A stretch of 64,000 nt of DNA from Symbiodinium natans (lineage: Eukaryota > Sar > Dinophyceae > Suessiales > Symbiodiniaceae), in the NCBI GenBank assembly GCA_905221605.1, contig CAJNDS010000096.1, positions 139,501 to 203,500 on the forward strand. Reading direction: 5' to 3'. Shown here in pieces: positions 1 through 11,000 of this stretch. The position numbers were made by a program, and so were the translations under genes. The notes beneath the pieces are model-generated. The model did not search any database. It was not told the origin of the DNA and was given only the letters and a program-made list of their open reading frames with translations. Positions within the stretch are counted from its first letter, which is position 1. Each line of letters begins with the position of its first letter.

Positions 1-1640
1 CTGTCGCTGTCGGGGCAATTGCCATCATCACGGGAGATGCTCTCAACAATCGAACAGCCGCAAGTCACAAGCTCGCTTGCAAGAGCGACACAAGGTTGTG
101 TGGCAGCGGTCCTCAGTGCGAATGACTAATTTTGCTCAATGTTCACGGTGGACGCCGGACGCTCCGGCTCTCAAGGCGATCGGATCATCAACGGACACGC
201 TTCTCCTCACAGACCCCCACACCCCATGACCGTTCCCTGACACTCCAAGGGCAAGACGCACGGCACATTCCTACACCCCTTAGGGTTTACGGTTCAAGCC
301 AATGCCTGATCAGGACAGACCTAAACGATCACCGGGCAGTCGCACAACGGTTGGCCTCGGAGTTTAATTAAAACATCTTTGATCCCGTCACCAGCCTGAG
401 CTGTCAAGTTCAACTGCTGTCGTCATAGGCGCACCACGCAATAGCGGTACAAGTGAACCGGAAGCCAAACGCCAGTTCCGCACCAGCTCCGACACACAGA
501 CACAAACCAACCCATGCTTTCGAAACAACTCCTATCAGAGCGTATAGTTAAAGTTGCGTTGGCCCTCATGCTGCTGTCGCTGTCAGGGCAATTGCCATCA
601 TCACGGGAGATGCTCTCAACAATCGAACAGCCGCAAGTCACAAGCTCGCTTGCAAGAGCGACACAAGGTTGTGTGGCAGTGCTCCTCAGTGCGAATGACT
701 AATTTTGCTCAATGTTCACGGTGGACGCCGGACGCTCCGGCTCTCAAGGCGATAGGATCATCAACGGACACACTTCTCCTGACAGACCCCCACACCCCAT
801 GCCCGTTCCCTGACACTCCAAGGGCAAGACGCACGGCACATTCCTACACCCCTTAGGGTTTACGGTTCAAGCCAATGCCTGATCAGGACAGACCTAAACG
901 ATCACCAGGCAGTCGCACAACGGTTGGCCTCGGAGTTTAATTAAAACATCTTTGATCCCGTCACCAGCCTGAGCTGTCAAGTTCAAATGCTGTCGTCATA
1001 GGCGCACCACGCAAAAGCGGTACAGGTGAACCGGAAGCCAAACGCCAGTTCCGCACCAGCTCCGACACACAGACACAAACCAACCCATGCTTTCGAAACA
1101 ACTCCTATCAGAGCGTATAGTTAAAGTTGCATTGGCCCTCATGCTGCTGTCGCTGTCAGGGCAATTGCCATCATCACGGGAGATGCTCTCAACAATCGAA
1201 CAGCCGCAAGTCACAAGCTCGCTTGCAAGAGCGACACAAGGTTGTGTGGCAGTGGTCCTCAGTGCGAATGACTAATTTTGCTCAATGTTCACGGTGGACG
1301 CCGGACGCTCCGGCTCTCAAGGCGATAGGATCATCAACGGACACGCTTCTCCTGACAGACCCCCACACCCCATGCCCGTTCCCTGACACTCCAAGGGATG
1401 GACACATGACACGGGGTTTACGGACAGCCACATGTCGCAAGCTTCCTTGCAGAGGGTTAGATGGCAGTGGTCCTCAGAGCGAATGACTAATTTGCTCAAT
1501 ACTCACGGTGGACGCCGGACGCTCCGGCTCTCAAGGCGATGGGATCATCAACGGACAATGGCCTGGTCAGCACAGTCCTCGCCTTCGGGGCTGACTGCCA
1601 CACAGCGGCTAGTCTCGAAGTTTAATCAAAGCATTCCAGC
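1..1640. repeat. 573-bp tandem satellite, about 2.9 copies
   Basis: Copies start at 1, 574 and 1,147 (exact period 573) and are nearly identical. The third departs at about 1,398 into a shorter repeat of part of the unit (about 1,449-1,556). Related fragments (tcaagttcaa-gctgtcgtc) persist to about 1,850 among CCCTAAA repeats. Each unit has 60-100-codon open frames on both strands with no recognisable motif, so I treat it as non-coding satellite. The array continues off the left edge. Confidence 0.95.
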
Positions 1641-1945
1641 ACCCTAAACCCTAAACCCAAACCCTAAACCCCATACCCTAAACCCTAAACCCTAACCCCA
1701 AACCCTAAACCCTGAGCGGTCAAGTTCAAGCGCTGTCGTCCCAGCCACACTACGGAAGACATCACACACATCGGCTCCGGAATCGACCGCGCACGCAGGC
1801 ATGCAAGGCCATGCTGTCAAGCATGCTGAAAAGGTGCTTCGCTGCTCAGCCCTAAGCCCTAAACCCTACACCCTAAACCCTAAACCCTAAACCCTACACC
1901 CTAAACCCTAAACCCTAAACCCTAAACCCTAAAACCCTAACCCTT
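1641..1945. repeat. CCCTAAA arrays bordering the satellite
   Basis: Two CCCTAAA/CCCTACA tracts (1,641-1,712 and 1,852-1,945) separated by a satellite-derived remnant. Confidence 0.95.
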
Positions 1946-1970
1946 CAGAAGTCCCACTTGGGCCCCCCGC

Positions 1971-2023
1971 ACAGGGTGGGCCCGACGAGCATGAAGCCGT
2001 GGCGCACCAAAGAGGTCTCGTAC
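1971..2023 (-). CDS. Dynein exon 65 (start of AAA2 P-loop)
   Basis: Reads [20 protein letters not shown]-x-M-x-(V/L)GP is the first half of the AAA2 Walker A. The donor is probably GC at 1,969-1,970; the codons that should complete GKT are not found before the satellite at 1-1,640, so the gene either continues beyond the window or stops here. Confidence 0.93.
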
Positions 2024-5000
2024 CTTATGGGCTGTTGAAGGTTTGGGGTTTAGGGTTTAGGGTTTAGGGTTTGAGGTTTAGGGTTTTGAGGGGTTTAGGG
2101 TGTTGAGGGGTTTAGGGTTTTGAGGGGTTTAGGGTGTTGAGGGGTTTAGGGTTTTGAGGGGTTTAGGGTGTTGAGGGGTTTAGGGTTTTGAGGGGTTTAG
2201 GGTTTAGAGGGGTTTAGGATTTAGAGGGGTTTAGGGATTTAGGGGGTTAGGGGTGCAGGGGTTATGTGTTTAGGGATCTAGGGCTTAGAGAGTTTAGGTG
2301 CTTTAAGGGTTTCTAGGGGCTTTAAGGTTTAGATGTTTAGGGCTTAGGGGCGTATTGGGCGAGGTAATAAGCAGGGGACGAGGAACCAGGAGCGTCATGC
2401 TGTCCGACCCTACACTGTTACACCCAGTGTAAAACCGCCCACAAATGACCCAAACCATAAAAAACCTCAAACCCAAATCCGAAACCATAACCCCTAAACC
2501 CGAAACACCCACCTCCCCACTTAAAGAATGCTATCCCAGTTCAGAGACAAGGTTGGGAGGGCAGTGAGTTTAGGGTTTAGGGTGTAGGGTGTAGGGTTCA
2601 GGGTTTAGGGGATGCGCAGGGAGTCTGCCTCAAGGGTTTGGACTGTTGGTGTTGTCTGGTTTTTTCTGAGGGGGGGGAGGGGTTGGGGGGGGAGGGGGGG
2701 GGGGTAGGGTTTTGGCGGTCCCTAAACCCGACATCCCAAATCTTAACCCTGGACCCTAAACCCTGAACCCTGAACTTTAAATCCTAAACCCTAAACCCTG
2801 AACTCCGCACCCAGGATCCTAAACCCTTGTGCCCAGGCACAGCTGGATCACCTTCAGCATCCAGGTGTCCCAATCCACCAAGAGATTCTTGGAGATGAGT
2901 GCCTTGAGAGGGGGCGAATCCCTAAACCCTAAACCCGAAACCCGAAACCCGAAACCCTAAACCCTAAACCCTAAACTCGAAAATCGAAGCTAGGCTTTCA
3001 CCCTAAGCCCTCTAGCCCTATAACCATGGGACAGGCCAGGGCTTAGGGTTTCGGGGCTTAGGATTTAAAATCTAAGGTTTAGGGTTTAGGGTTTAGGGTT
3101 TAGGGTTTAGGGTTTAGGGTTTAGGGTTTAGGGTTTAGGGTTTAGGGTTTAGGGTTTAGGGTTTAGGGTAGGGCTTCGCGGGGAATTTGTGGAATTTAGG
3201 GAATTCAGGGGGGCAAGCAGGGGAATGTCTCGGGAGTTTAGGGACTTCCGAGCTCAGGACCTAGCCCTAGGGGGCCCTAAGCCCTCGACGCGGAACCCTA
3301 AACCCTAAACCCTAAACCCTAAACCCTAAACCCTAAACCCTAAACCCTAAACCCAGCTTCAGAGGCTGATGGGTTCCTGGTTCCCCCTACTACCCCCCCC
3401 CCCTTTATGCCGGGTTCCCCCCGAAAATAACCTGAATTAGTGAGTTACCCCCTAAATAGCCTTCATTAGGGGGGGGGGGGAACCGAACAAGGTAGTGTAT
3501 AGAGGGGGAACCCATGAAAGAACCCCTCAACCCTAAAACCTAAACCCCAAACCCTAAACCCTAAACCCTAAACCCTAAACCCCAAACCCTAAACCCTAAA
3601 CCCTAAACCCTAAACCCCCAAACCCTAAACCGCTTAACCCCCTAAACCCCTTTATTAGGGGAACCCGTGAGAGAGTCTTCTTCTCGGGGTCGCACGCGCG
3701 AGCCATCCTCGATGTTCTTGTAGACCTTCTTCGGCGGATCCGTCACCTCCAAGGTCTTTAGGTTTAGGGTTTAGGGTTTAGGGTTTAGGGTTTAGGGTTT
3801 AGGGTTTAGGGTTTAGGGTTTAGGGTTTAGGGTTCAGCATCTCAAGTCCAAGCATTCACTTGTCAAGTAATTATTCCAGGAAAATACCCACCCGCCCAAA
3901 GAATCCCACAACATTAAGAAACCATTTTACTTATAGAACGACCTTGCCCATGCCCAATAAAACGGCGACCTTGCCCAGTAAAACAGCGACCTTGCCCAAT
4001 AAAACAGGGACCTTGCCCAGTAAAACAGCGACCTTGCCCAGTAAAACGGCGCCCTTGCCCAGTAAAACGGCGACCTTGCCCAGTAAAACGGCGACCTTGC
4101 CCAGTAAAACAGCGACCTTGCCCAGTAAAACAGCGACCTTGCCCAGTAAAACGGCGACCTTGCCCAGTAAAACGGCGACCTTGCCCAGTAAAACGGCGAC
4201 CTTCGGACACCCCCCCCCCTGCCCAGTAAACATGCTACCTTCGGCCCCGGAGGTCGCCGTTTTACTGGGCAAGGTCGCGGTTTTACTGGGCAAGGTCGCC
4301 GTTTTACTTGGCAAGGTCGATTTTGGTCAAAAAATCGACCTTGCCCAGTAAAACGGCGACCTTGCCCAGTAAAACGGCGACCTTCGGGGTCCAAGGTCGC
4401 ATTTTTACTGGGCAGGGGCGGAAGGTCGCCGTTTTACTGGGCAAGGTCGCCGTTTTACTGGGCAAGGTCGATTTTTTTGACCGAACTGACCTTGCCCAGT
4501 AAAACGGCGACCTTGCCCAGTAAAACGGCGACCTTGCCCAGTAAAACGGCGACCTTGCCCAGTAGCTCCTTAACATTTAAATTATATATGAAAGAGAGGT
4601 TTAGGGTTTAGGGTTTAGGGTTTAGGGTTTAGGGTTTAGGGTTTAGGGTTAGGGTTTAGGGTTTAGGGTTTAGGGTTTAGGGTTTAGGGTTTAGGGTTTA
4701 GGGTTTAGGGTTTAGGGTTTAGGGTTTAGGGTTTAGGGTTTAGGGTTTAGGGTTTTTAGGTTTAAAGTGTTTATGACCTAGTGGGGCTGAGGTTCTGAAG
4801 CCTAAGCCCTAACCCTAAACCTTCTTACAAGGGACCCTTAACATCCCTTAACGGTATAGTAGGGGCGACTGAGGCACAGAGGGACGGCAGAAGGTGCCTG
4901 GGGGAAGGGGGGGGAATAAAGGGTCTCCCAAGCCCAGCTAAACCAGCAGCGCTGAGTTGAGCAGGGAGGCCCTTTCTGCACCCCAAACCCTGCACCCCAA

Positions 5001-8000
5001 AGCCTAAACCCTAAACCCCAAACCCTAAACCCCAAACCCTAAACCCCAATCCCTAAACCCTAAACCCCAAACCCTAAACCCCAAACCCTAAACCCCAATC
5101 CCTAAACCCTAAACCCCAAACCCTAAACCCCAAACCCTAAACCCCAATCCCTAAACCCTAAACCCAAAAAACCCTGAACCCACTTCAAAGGGCTTGGGGA
5201 CGGAGGCTTTAAGCCAAGGAAACCTTCGGGGGAGAGTCTACCAGTTTGGGTTCCTCTATAAAGATTTCTCATGTGCTGTAGGGATGCCTCGACTGATATC
5301 CCTAGAAGCACGCCAGACATACACTCAACAATATTCATAAGGAACCCCATATCTACACCCGCCAAAAACTTCTACCGCACATAGGGGAAACACGGCAAAA
5401 CAACAAACAACGAGGTCTTTAATGAGGGGAAATCTACCCTAAACCCTAAACCCTAAACCCTAAACCTGAAATCGTCCTAGGTTAGGGGCTTCGGGGGGAG
5501 TCAAGGACTCTAAGCCCTAATCCGACCTCCCCAAGCTGCCCGACACCCCAGGCCCCCGAAAGTCGAAGCTGAATGAAGTTCAGAGCTTGTTGGGGTTTAG
5601 GGTTTAGGGTTTAGGGTTTAGGGTTTAGGGTTTAGGGTTTAGGGTTTAGGGTTTAGGGTTTAGGGTTTAGGGTTTAGGGCTTCGGTTTTGGGGGTTTTAG
5701 GGCTTTGGGAAAGCACGGCCCAACCTTGGGGAAGAGATCCTTCAACAGTGCCAGGAAGAGCGGCACATCGTCAGCGACCTTGTGAGACAAGGGTTTAGGG
5801 TTTAGGGTTTAGGGTTTAGGGTTTAGGGTTTAGCGTTTAGGGTTTAGGAAGTCTGCGCCCGAAGCTGCGCGGATGCGTGTTGCGTGGCAGTCACGAAGGG
5901 AAATGTTAGGTGGGTTTTGGGTTTAGGCGCGGCCCATCGAACATGGAAACGCCCTAAACCCTAAACCCTAAACCCTAAACCCGCCACAGTGCCTGCGCAG
6001 ATGCTGCGCACACCTAATCACAGGCTCGAGGTGTGAAAGTGGGTTCGGATGCACCCTGCAGACTCACCGCCGGAAGGCAGGACCGCACAGTAATGCTGGC
6101 GAACTCTAGACCCTAAACCCTAAACCCTAAACCCTAAACCCTAAACCCTAACCCCTAAACCCTAAAACCCTAAACCAACTTTCAGAACGAACCTGGGATG
6201 AAGGGCTTAAACCGGAAACCCCCCCAAAAGCCCGAAACAAGCCCAAAAGTCACCCCGCCATCCTCCCATTCAGACCCCCCTGGGTCCGCGGCCAGTTTGG
6301 ACAAGTTCCTCAGCAGTTTTGGGGGTTGGGGCACCCAAAGAGACCAACAACCCCTTGAAGCCAAGAAGGTTCCTGAAGTCATTTTAGGAGACCCAACATA
6401 AGCTAGGAATATTCATTCCTTATGTCTCTGGGGCACGTAGGTTTCACAGCTTGCTTGGGGGGGGGGGGGGTCTAAGGTTTAGGCTTTGGTCACGTAAGTC
6501 TCGGCTTTCCGCGTAGCGCTTGAAGGGGGCGGCCCTGCCACCCTGAGCCCTAACCGGCATTCTTGTTTCTTAGGCATTGCCCCTAGGGTTTAGGGTTTAG
6601 GGTTTAGGGTTTAGGGTTTAGGGTTTAGGGTTTAGGGTTTAGGGTTTAGGGTTTAGGGTTTAGGGTTTAGGGTTTAGGGTTTAGGGTTTAGGGTTTAGGG
6701 TTTAGGGTTGCCCCTAGAACCTGAACCCTAAACCCTGAACCTGAACCCTTTTAAACCCTAAACTCTAAACCCTAAACCGCCCCTTTCGGGTTCGGGGTTT
6801 TGGGATCTTAGACTCTGGCTAAGACCCTGGAGGACAGCACATTTGCAGGCAATGAAGTGCAATGAAGGTTACTGGGGAGGGGCGGAGGTTTAGGGTCTAG
6901 GGTTTAGGGTTTAGGGTTTAGGGTCTAGGGTTTAGGGTTTAGGGTTTAGGGTTTAGGGTTTAAGGGTTTAAGGGTTTAAGGGTTTAAGGGTTTAAGGGTT
7001 TAAGGGTTTAAGGGTTTAAGGGTTAAGGGTTAAGGGTTAAGGGTTAAGGGTTAAGGGTTAAGGGTTAAGGGTTAAGGGTTAAGGGTTAAGGGTTAAGGGT
7101 TAAGGGTTAAGGGTTAAGGGTTAAGGGTTAAGGTTAAGGGTTAAGGGTTAAGGGGGTTAGTTAAGGGTTAAGGGTTAAGGTTAAGGTTTAGGGGTTTAGG
7201 GTTTAGGGTTTAGGGTTTGGGTTTAGGGTTTAGGGTTTAGGGTTTAGGGTTTAGGTTTTAGGGTTTAGGGTTAGGGTTTAGGTTTAGGGTTTAGGGTTTA
7301 GGGTTTAGGGTTTAGGGTTTAGGGTTTAGGGTTTAGGGTTTAGGGTTTAGGGTTTAGGGTTTAGGGTTTAGGGTTTAGGGTTTAGGGTTTAGGGTTTAGG
7401 GTTTAGGCTTAGGGGTAGAGTTGCAGGTTCAGGCGAAGATGCCCTTTTATAAAAGGCAGGCGGCATGTCGCGGACGGTGCGCATGAAAAGCATCTCCTGC
7501 ATGGTGATTGCCGATGCTTGCTACTTTCTACTGTACTGCTGCAGACCCACCCTAAACCCCAAACCCTAGCCCTAAACCCTAAACCCTAAACCCCAAACCC
7601 TCAACTCGACCTGTGAAGTTTCTTGTGGGCCAGCTGAAGCATAGCCAAGGGCAGGACTACGTCCTCGGTCCCTGATGTTGGGGTTTAGGGTTTAGGGTTG
7701 AAAGCCTAGAAGCCCTGAAAACCCTAGACCCGAAAACCCCTAAGCATCCTAAACTTCAAACCCTAAACCAGAAACCCTAAACCCTAAACCCTAAGCCCTA
7801 AATCCTAAACCCTAGCCCTAAACCCTAAACTCTAGAACCCCTAGAATCCCCGGATCCCCGAACTCCTCGTCGGAATCAGGGGGCTCGGAACGCTTCACGC
7901 CGCCGGAGGTTCGCAAAACACCTTGAAAGGTTTAGGGTTTGGGGTTTACGAAGTTAGGGTTTAGGGTTTGGGATTTGGGGTTCAGGGTTTAGTGTTTTGA

Positions 8001-11000
8001 GGTTTAGGGTTAGGGTTTAGGGTTGAAGGTTGAGGTTTTTGGGCTCAGGGTGTAGGGGTTGGGGAAGTGGGGTTCTCAAGGCTTGTACGTTTAGGGGTGA
8101 AGAGCCCCGAAGCCCTCAACCCCGGGTTCAAGGTGTTGGGCTTTGGAGCCTGGGGTTGAGGGTTTAGGGTTGAGGGTTGAGGGTTTAGGGTTTAGGGTTT
8201 AGGGTTTAGGGTTTAGGGTTTAGGGTTTAGGGTTTAGGGTTTAGGGTTTAGGGTTTAGGGTTTAGGGTTTAGGGAGCTTGGGGCTTCGGGCCTGAAGCGA
8301 AGACCCCCACCAAAAAAATTTTGGGCGCCCTGTATGTAAGGCTCCGTGTGAGAATAGTGTTTAGGGTTTAGGGTCTAGGGTCTAGGGTTTAGGGTTTAGG
8401 GTTAGTTTGGTGTTTAGGGTTTAGGGTTAGTTTGGGGTTCAGGGTTTAGGGTTAGTTTGGGGTTTAGGGGTTTAGGGTTTAGGGTTTAGGGTTTAGGGTT
8501 CAGGGTTCAGGGTTCAGGGTTCAGGGTTCAGGGTTCAGGGTTCAGGGTTCAGGGTTCAGGGTTCAGGGCTGAGGAGAACCTCCCCACATGCCAGGCCAGG
8601 CACTCAGAATGTTTCGCAGGCCGAAGTCGTAGTGCCTGGTACGAGTGGGCGACCCCAAAGCCATAAAGCCCTCCTAATTCGACGCTTAGCTTTCGAAGGG
8701 CTTGCAAAGGCAGAACTCAAGGCTTTGAGCGCCCTAAACCTCCGAAACCCAAAAGCCCTGAACCCCAAACCCCTAATTAAACCCCCAAACCTCCTACCGG
8801 CCCTAGAAGCCCCCAGAAGCCCCGGGAGCCCGAACCCCCAAACCTAGAGCTTGGTGCCTTTTCTACGGGGTTTCGGGCTCAGGGCGGAGGAAACCCAAGC
8901 GCAACTTGGGTGTGTGGAGTCCCGGACTTGGAGTTAGCCAATTAGCCCCTGCGACCCGAAGCCCTAGTCCCTGAACACCCCAAACACCCTCGACCCCCAC
9001 AAAGACTCTAATAAACCCTAAACCCCGTAAACAACTCTTAATCTCCCTCCCTCCCTAGCCCTACAAGTAGGGGCTCCCCGGTATTTTCTGACTGTAGTTC
9101 GGGGAGTAAGCCTCATAATGAGACACCCTGGAGGTGAAACCTGCTGATCCGACCCCCTACGTGCAGAACCCCTAAACCCCTCAACACTAAACCCCCCTAA
9201 ACCCTTTAGCCTAAACCCTAAACCCTAAACCCTAAACCCCAAACCCCAAACCCTAAACCCCAAACCCTAAACCCCAAACCCAAAACCCAAGACCCTAAAC
9301 CCCCGAGGTGCCTCTGCTTACTCAGCTGCTGCTCGCAGAGCGCGTAGAGGATGCAGAACTTCTTGCCCAGAAGGTCCATCTGCGAGTAGCCTCGGGAAAT
9401 GTCGGGCCCTTCTTAGGGTTTATAGGGTTTCTAGGGTGCTTAGGGCTTACGGGGCTTTTCGGGTTTATTGGGTTTAGGGTTCATGGGGTTTTTAAGGTTT
9501 AGGGACCTCACTAAAGGGGTTCGCGGGCAACCTCGCTGGAAGGAGACATCTGAGCAGAGGCGGAATTGCAGCTAACAGCCCCAAGACCTCCGCATCGTCC
9601 CCAAGGCAGGGTTTAGGGTTTAGGGTTTAGGGTTTAGGGTTTAGGGTTTAGGGTTTAGGGTTTAGGGTTTAGGGTTTAGGGTTTAGGGTTTAGGGTTTAG
9701 GGTTTAGGGTTTAGGGTTTAGGGTTTAGGGTTTAGGGTTTAGGGTAAACGGAGGTAGCTTCAGACCTACCATCGCAGCTAGCCGCAATGATTTTTTGCAT
9801 TACTTGGTCCCACAGACATAAACCCTGACGACCTAAACCTGAACCCTAAACGACCCTAAGCCACCCTAAACAACCCTCAACAGGCCTAAATGCTAAACCC
9901 AAGCCCTAAACCCCACGCCCTAAACCTAACCCTAATCCCCTAAATCCTAAACCCTAATCCGAACTCAAACCCAAAACCCATTGCTACAGTAGCCGCAGGG
10001 CTCACATCCTAAACCCTAAACCCTAAACCCTAAACCCTAAACCCTAAACCCTAAACCCTGAACCCTGAACCCTGAACCCTGAACCCTAAATCGTGCCGGA
10101 AGGGCCTACGGAGGCCAGCTTCACCTTCATGATGGTCTCTCGGTTGGGCACCATCATGGCCTTGGGCTTGGGGCGTTGAGGAGCTTGGGGGCTTCCGGGC
10201 CCTTTTGGCGGGGTGGGTTTAGGGTTTAGGGCGATTTTTAGGGTTTAGGGTTTAGGGTGTAGGGTTTCGGGTTTAAAGTTTAGGGTTTGGGGATTTAGGA
10301 ATCTGCGGAGGGGTTTGAGGCTTTCAGGCTTGGAGGGTGCAGAGCTTTGGGGAGTTGGGGCTTGGTGCTTGCGGCTTAGCCTTGTGCACAATCGTGGCCT
10401 TGGGTTTTTTAGGACTTTGTTTTAGGCACCATCATGGTCGCTCAGCATGCAAGGGACAGCATAGGGTCTAGGGCTTTTGGGGAATAAACGAGTTGGTTGG
10501 GATGTTGAAGAGGATACATAACACTGCAGCCAGCACTGCCACCTCCACTTCTGCTCGTCTAAGTTTACTGAAATAGCAAGGGTGCCCGTTTCTTTGGTTA
10601 AAAGGGGCATATAAGGGAACCTAAACCCTAACAAAAGGGAATAAGGGCCGACTCCGGGTCATAGAAACGGGGTCTGCGGTTGTGGACTTGGGGGGGGGGG
10701 GGGGTTTTTGGGGAGTTAGCCCAGAGCAGCCCATGCAACAAGCAGAAATAGCATCGAACAAGGGCAACGCGAAGATTCATGGGGCCCCCTACCCCCGCCC
10801 TAAACCCCAAGCCCTAAAATTGACGGTGTAGGGTTTAGGGTTTAGGGCCCCCAAACCCTAAACCCTACAGCTAAGGGCCCCGACCACACTTCGGAACAGC
10901 GCCTTCACGTTCCTTGGCGGGGCGAAGGTTTAGGGTTTAGGGTTCAGTACAGGGTTCAGGGTTTAGAGTTTAGGGTTTAGGGTTTGAGCTCAACCTTAAT

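Noticed and set aside
3860-4580. Proteins rich in LPSKTAT or FYWARSP on both strands
   Set aside because: They are translations of the 21-bp minisatellite; the period keeps all frames open and the products change completely between orientations.
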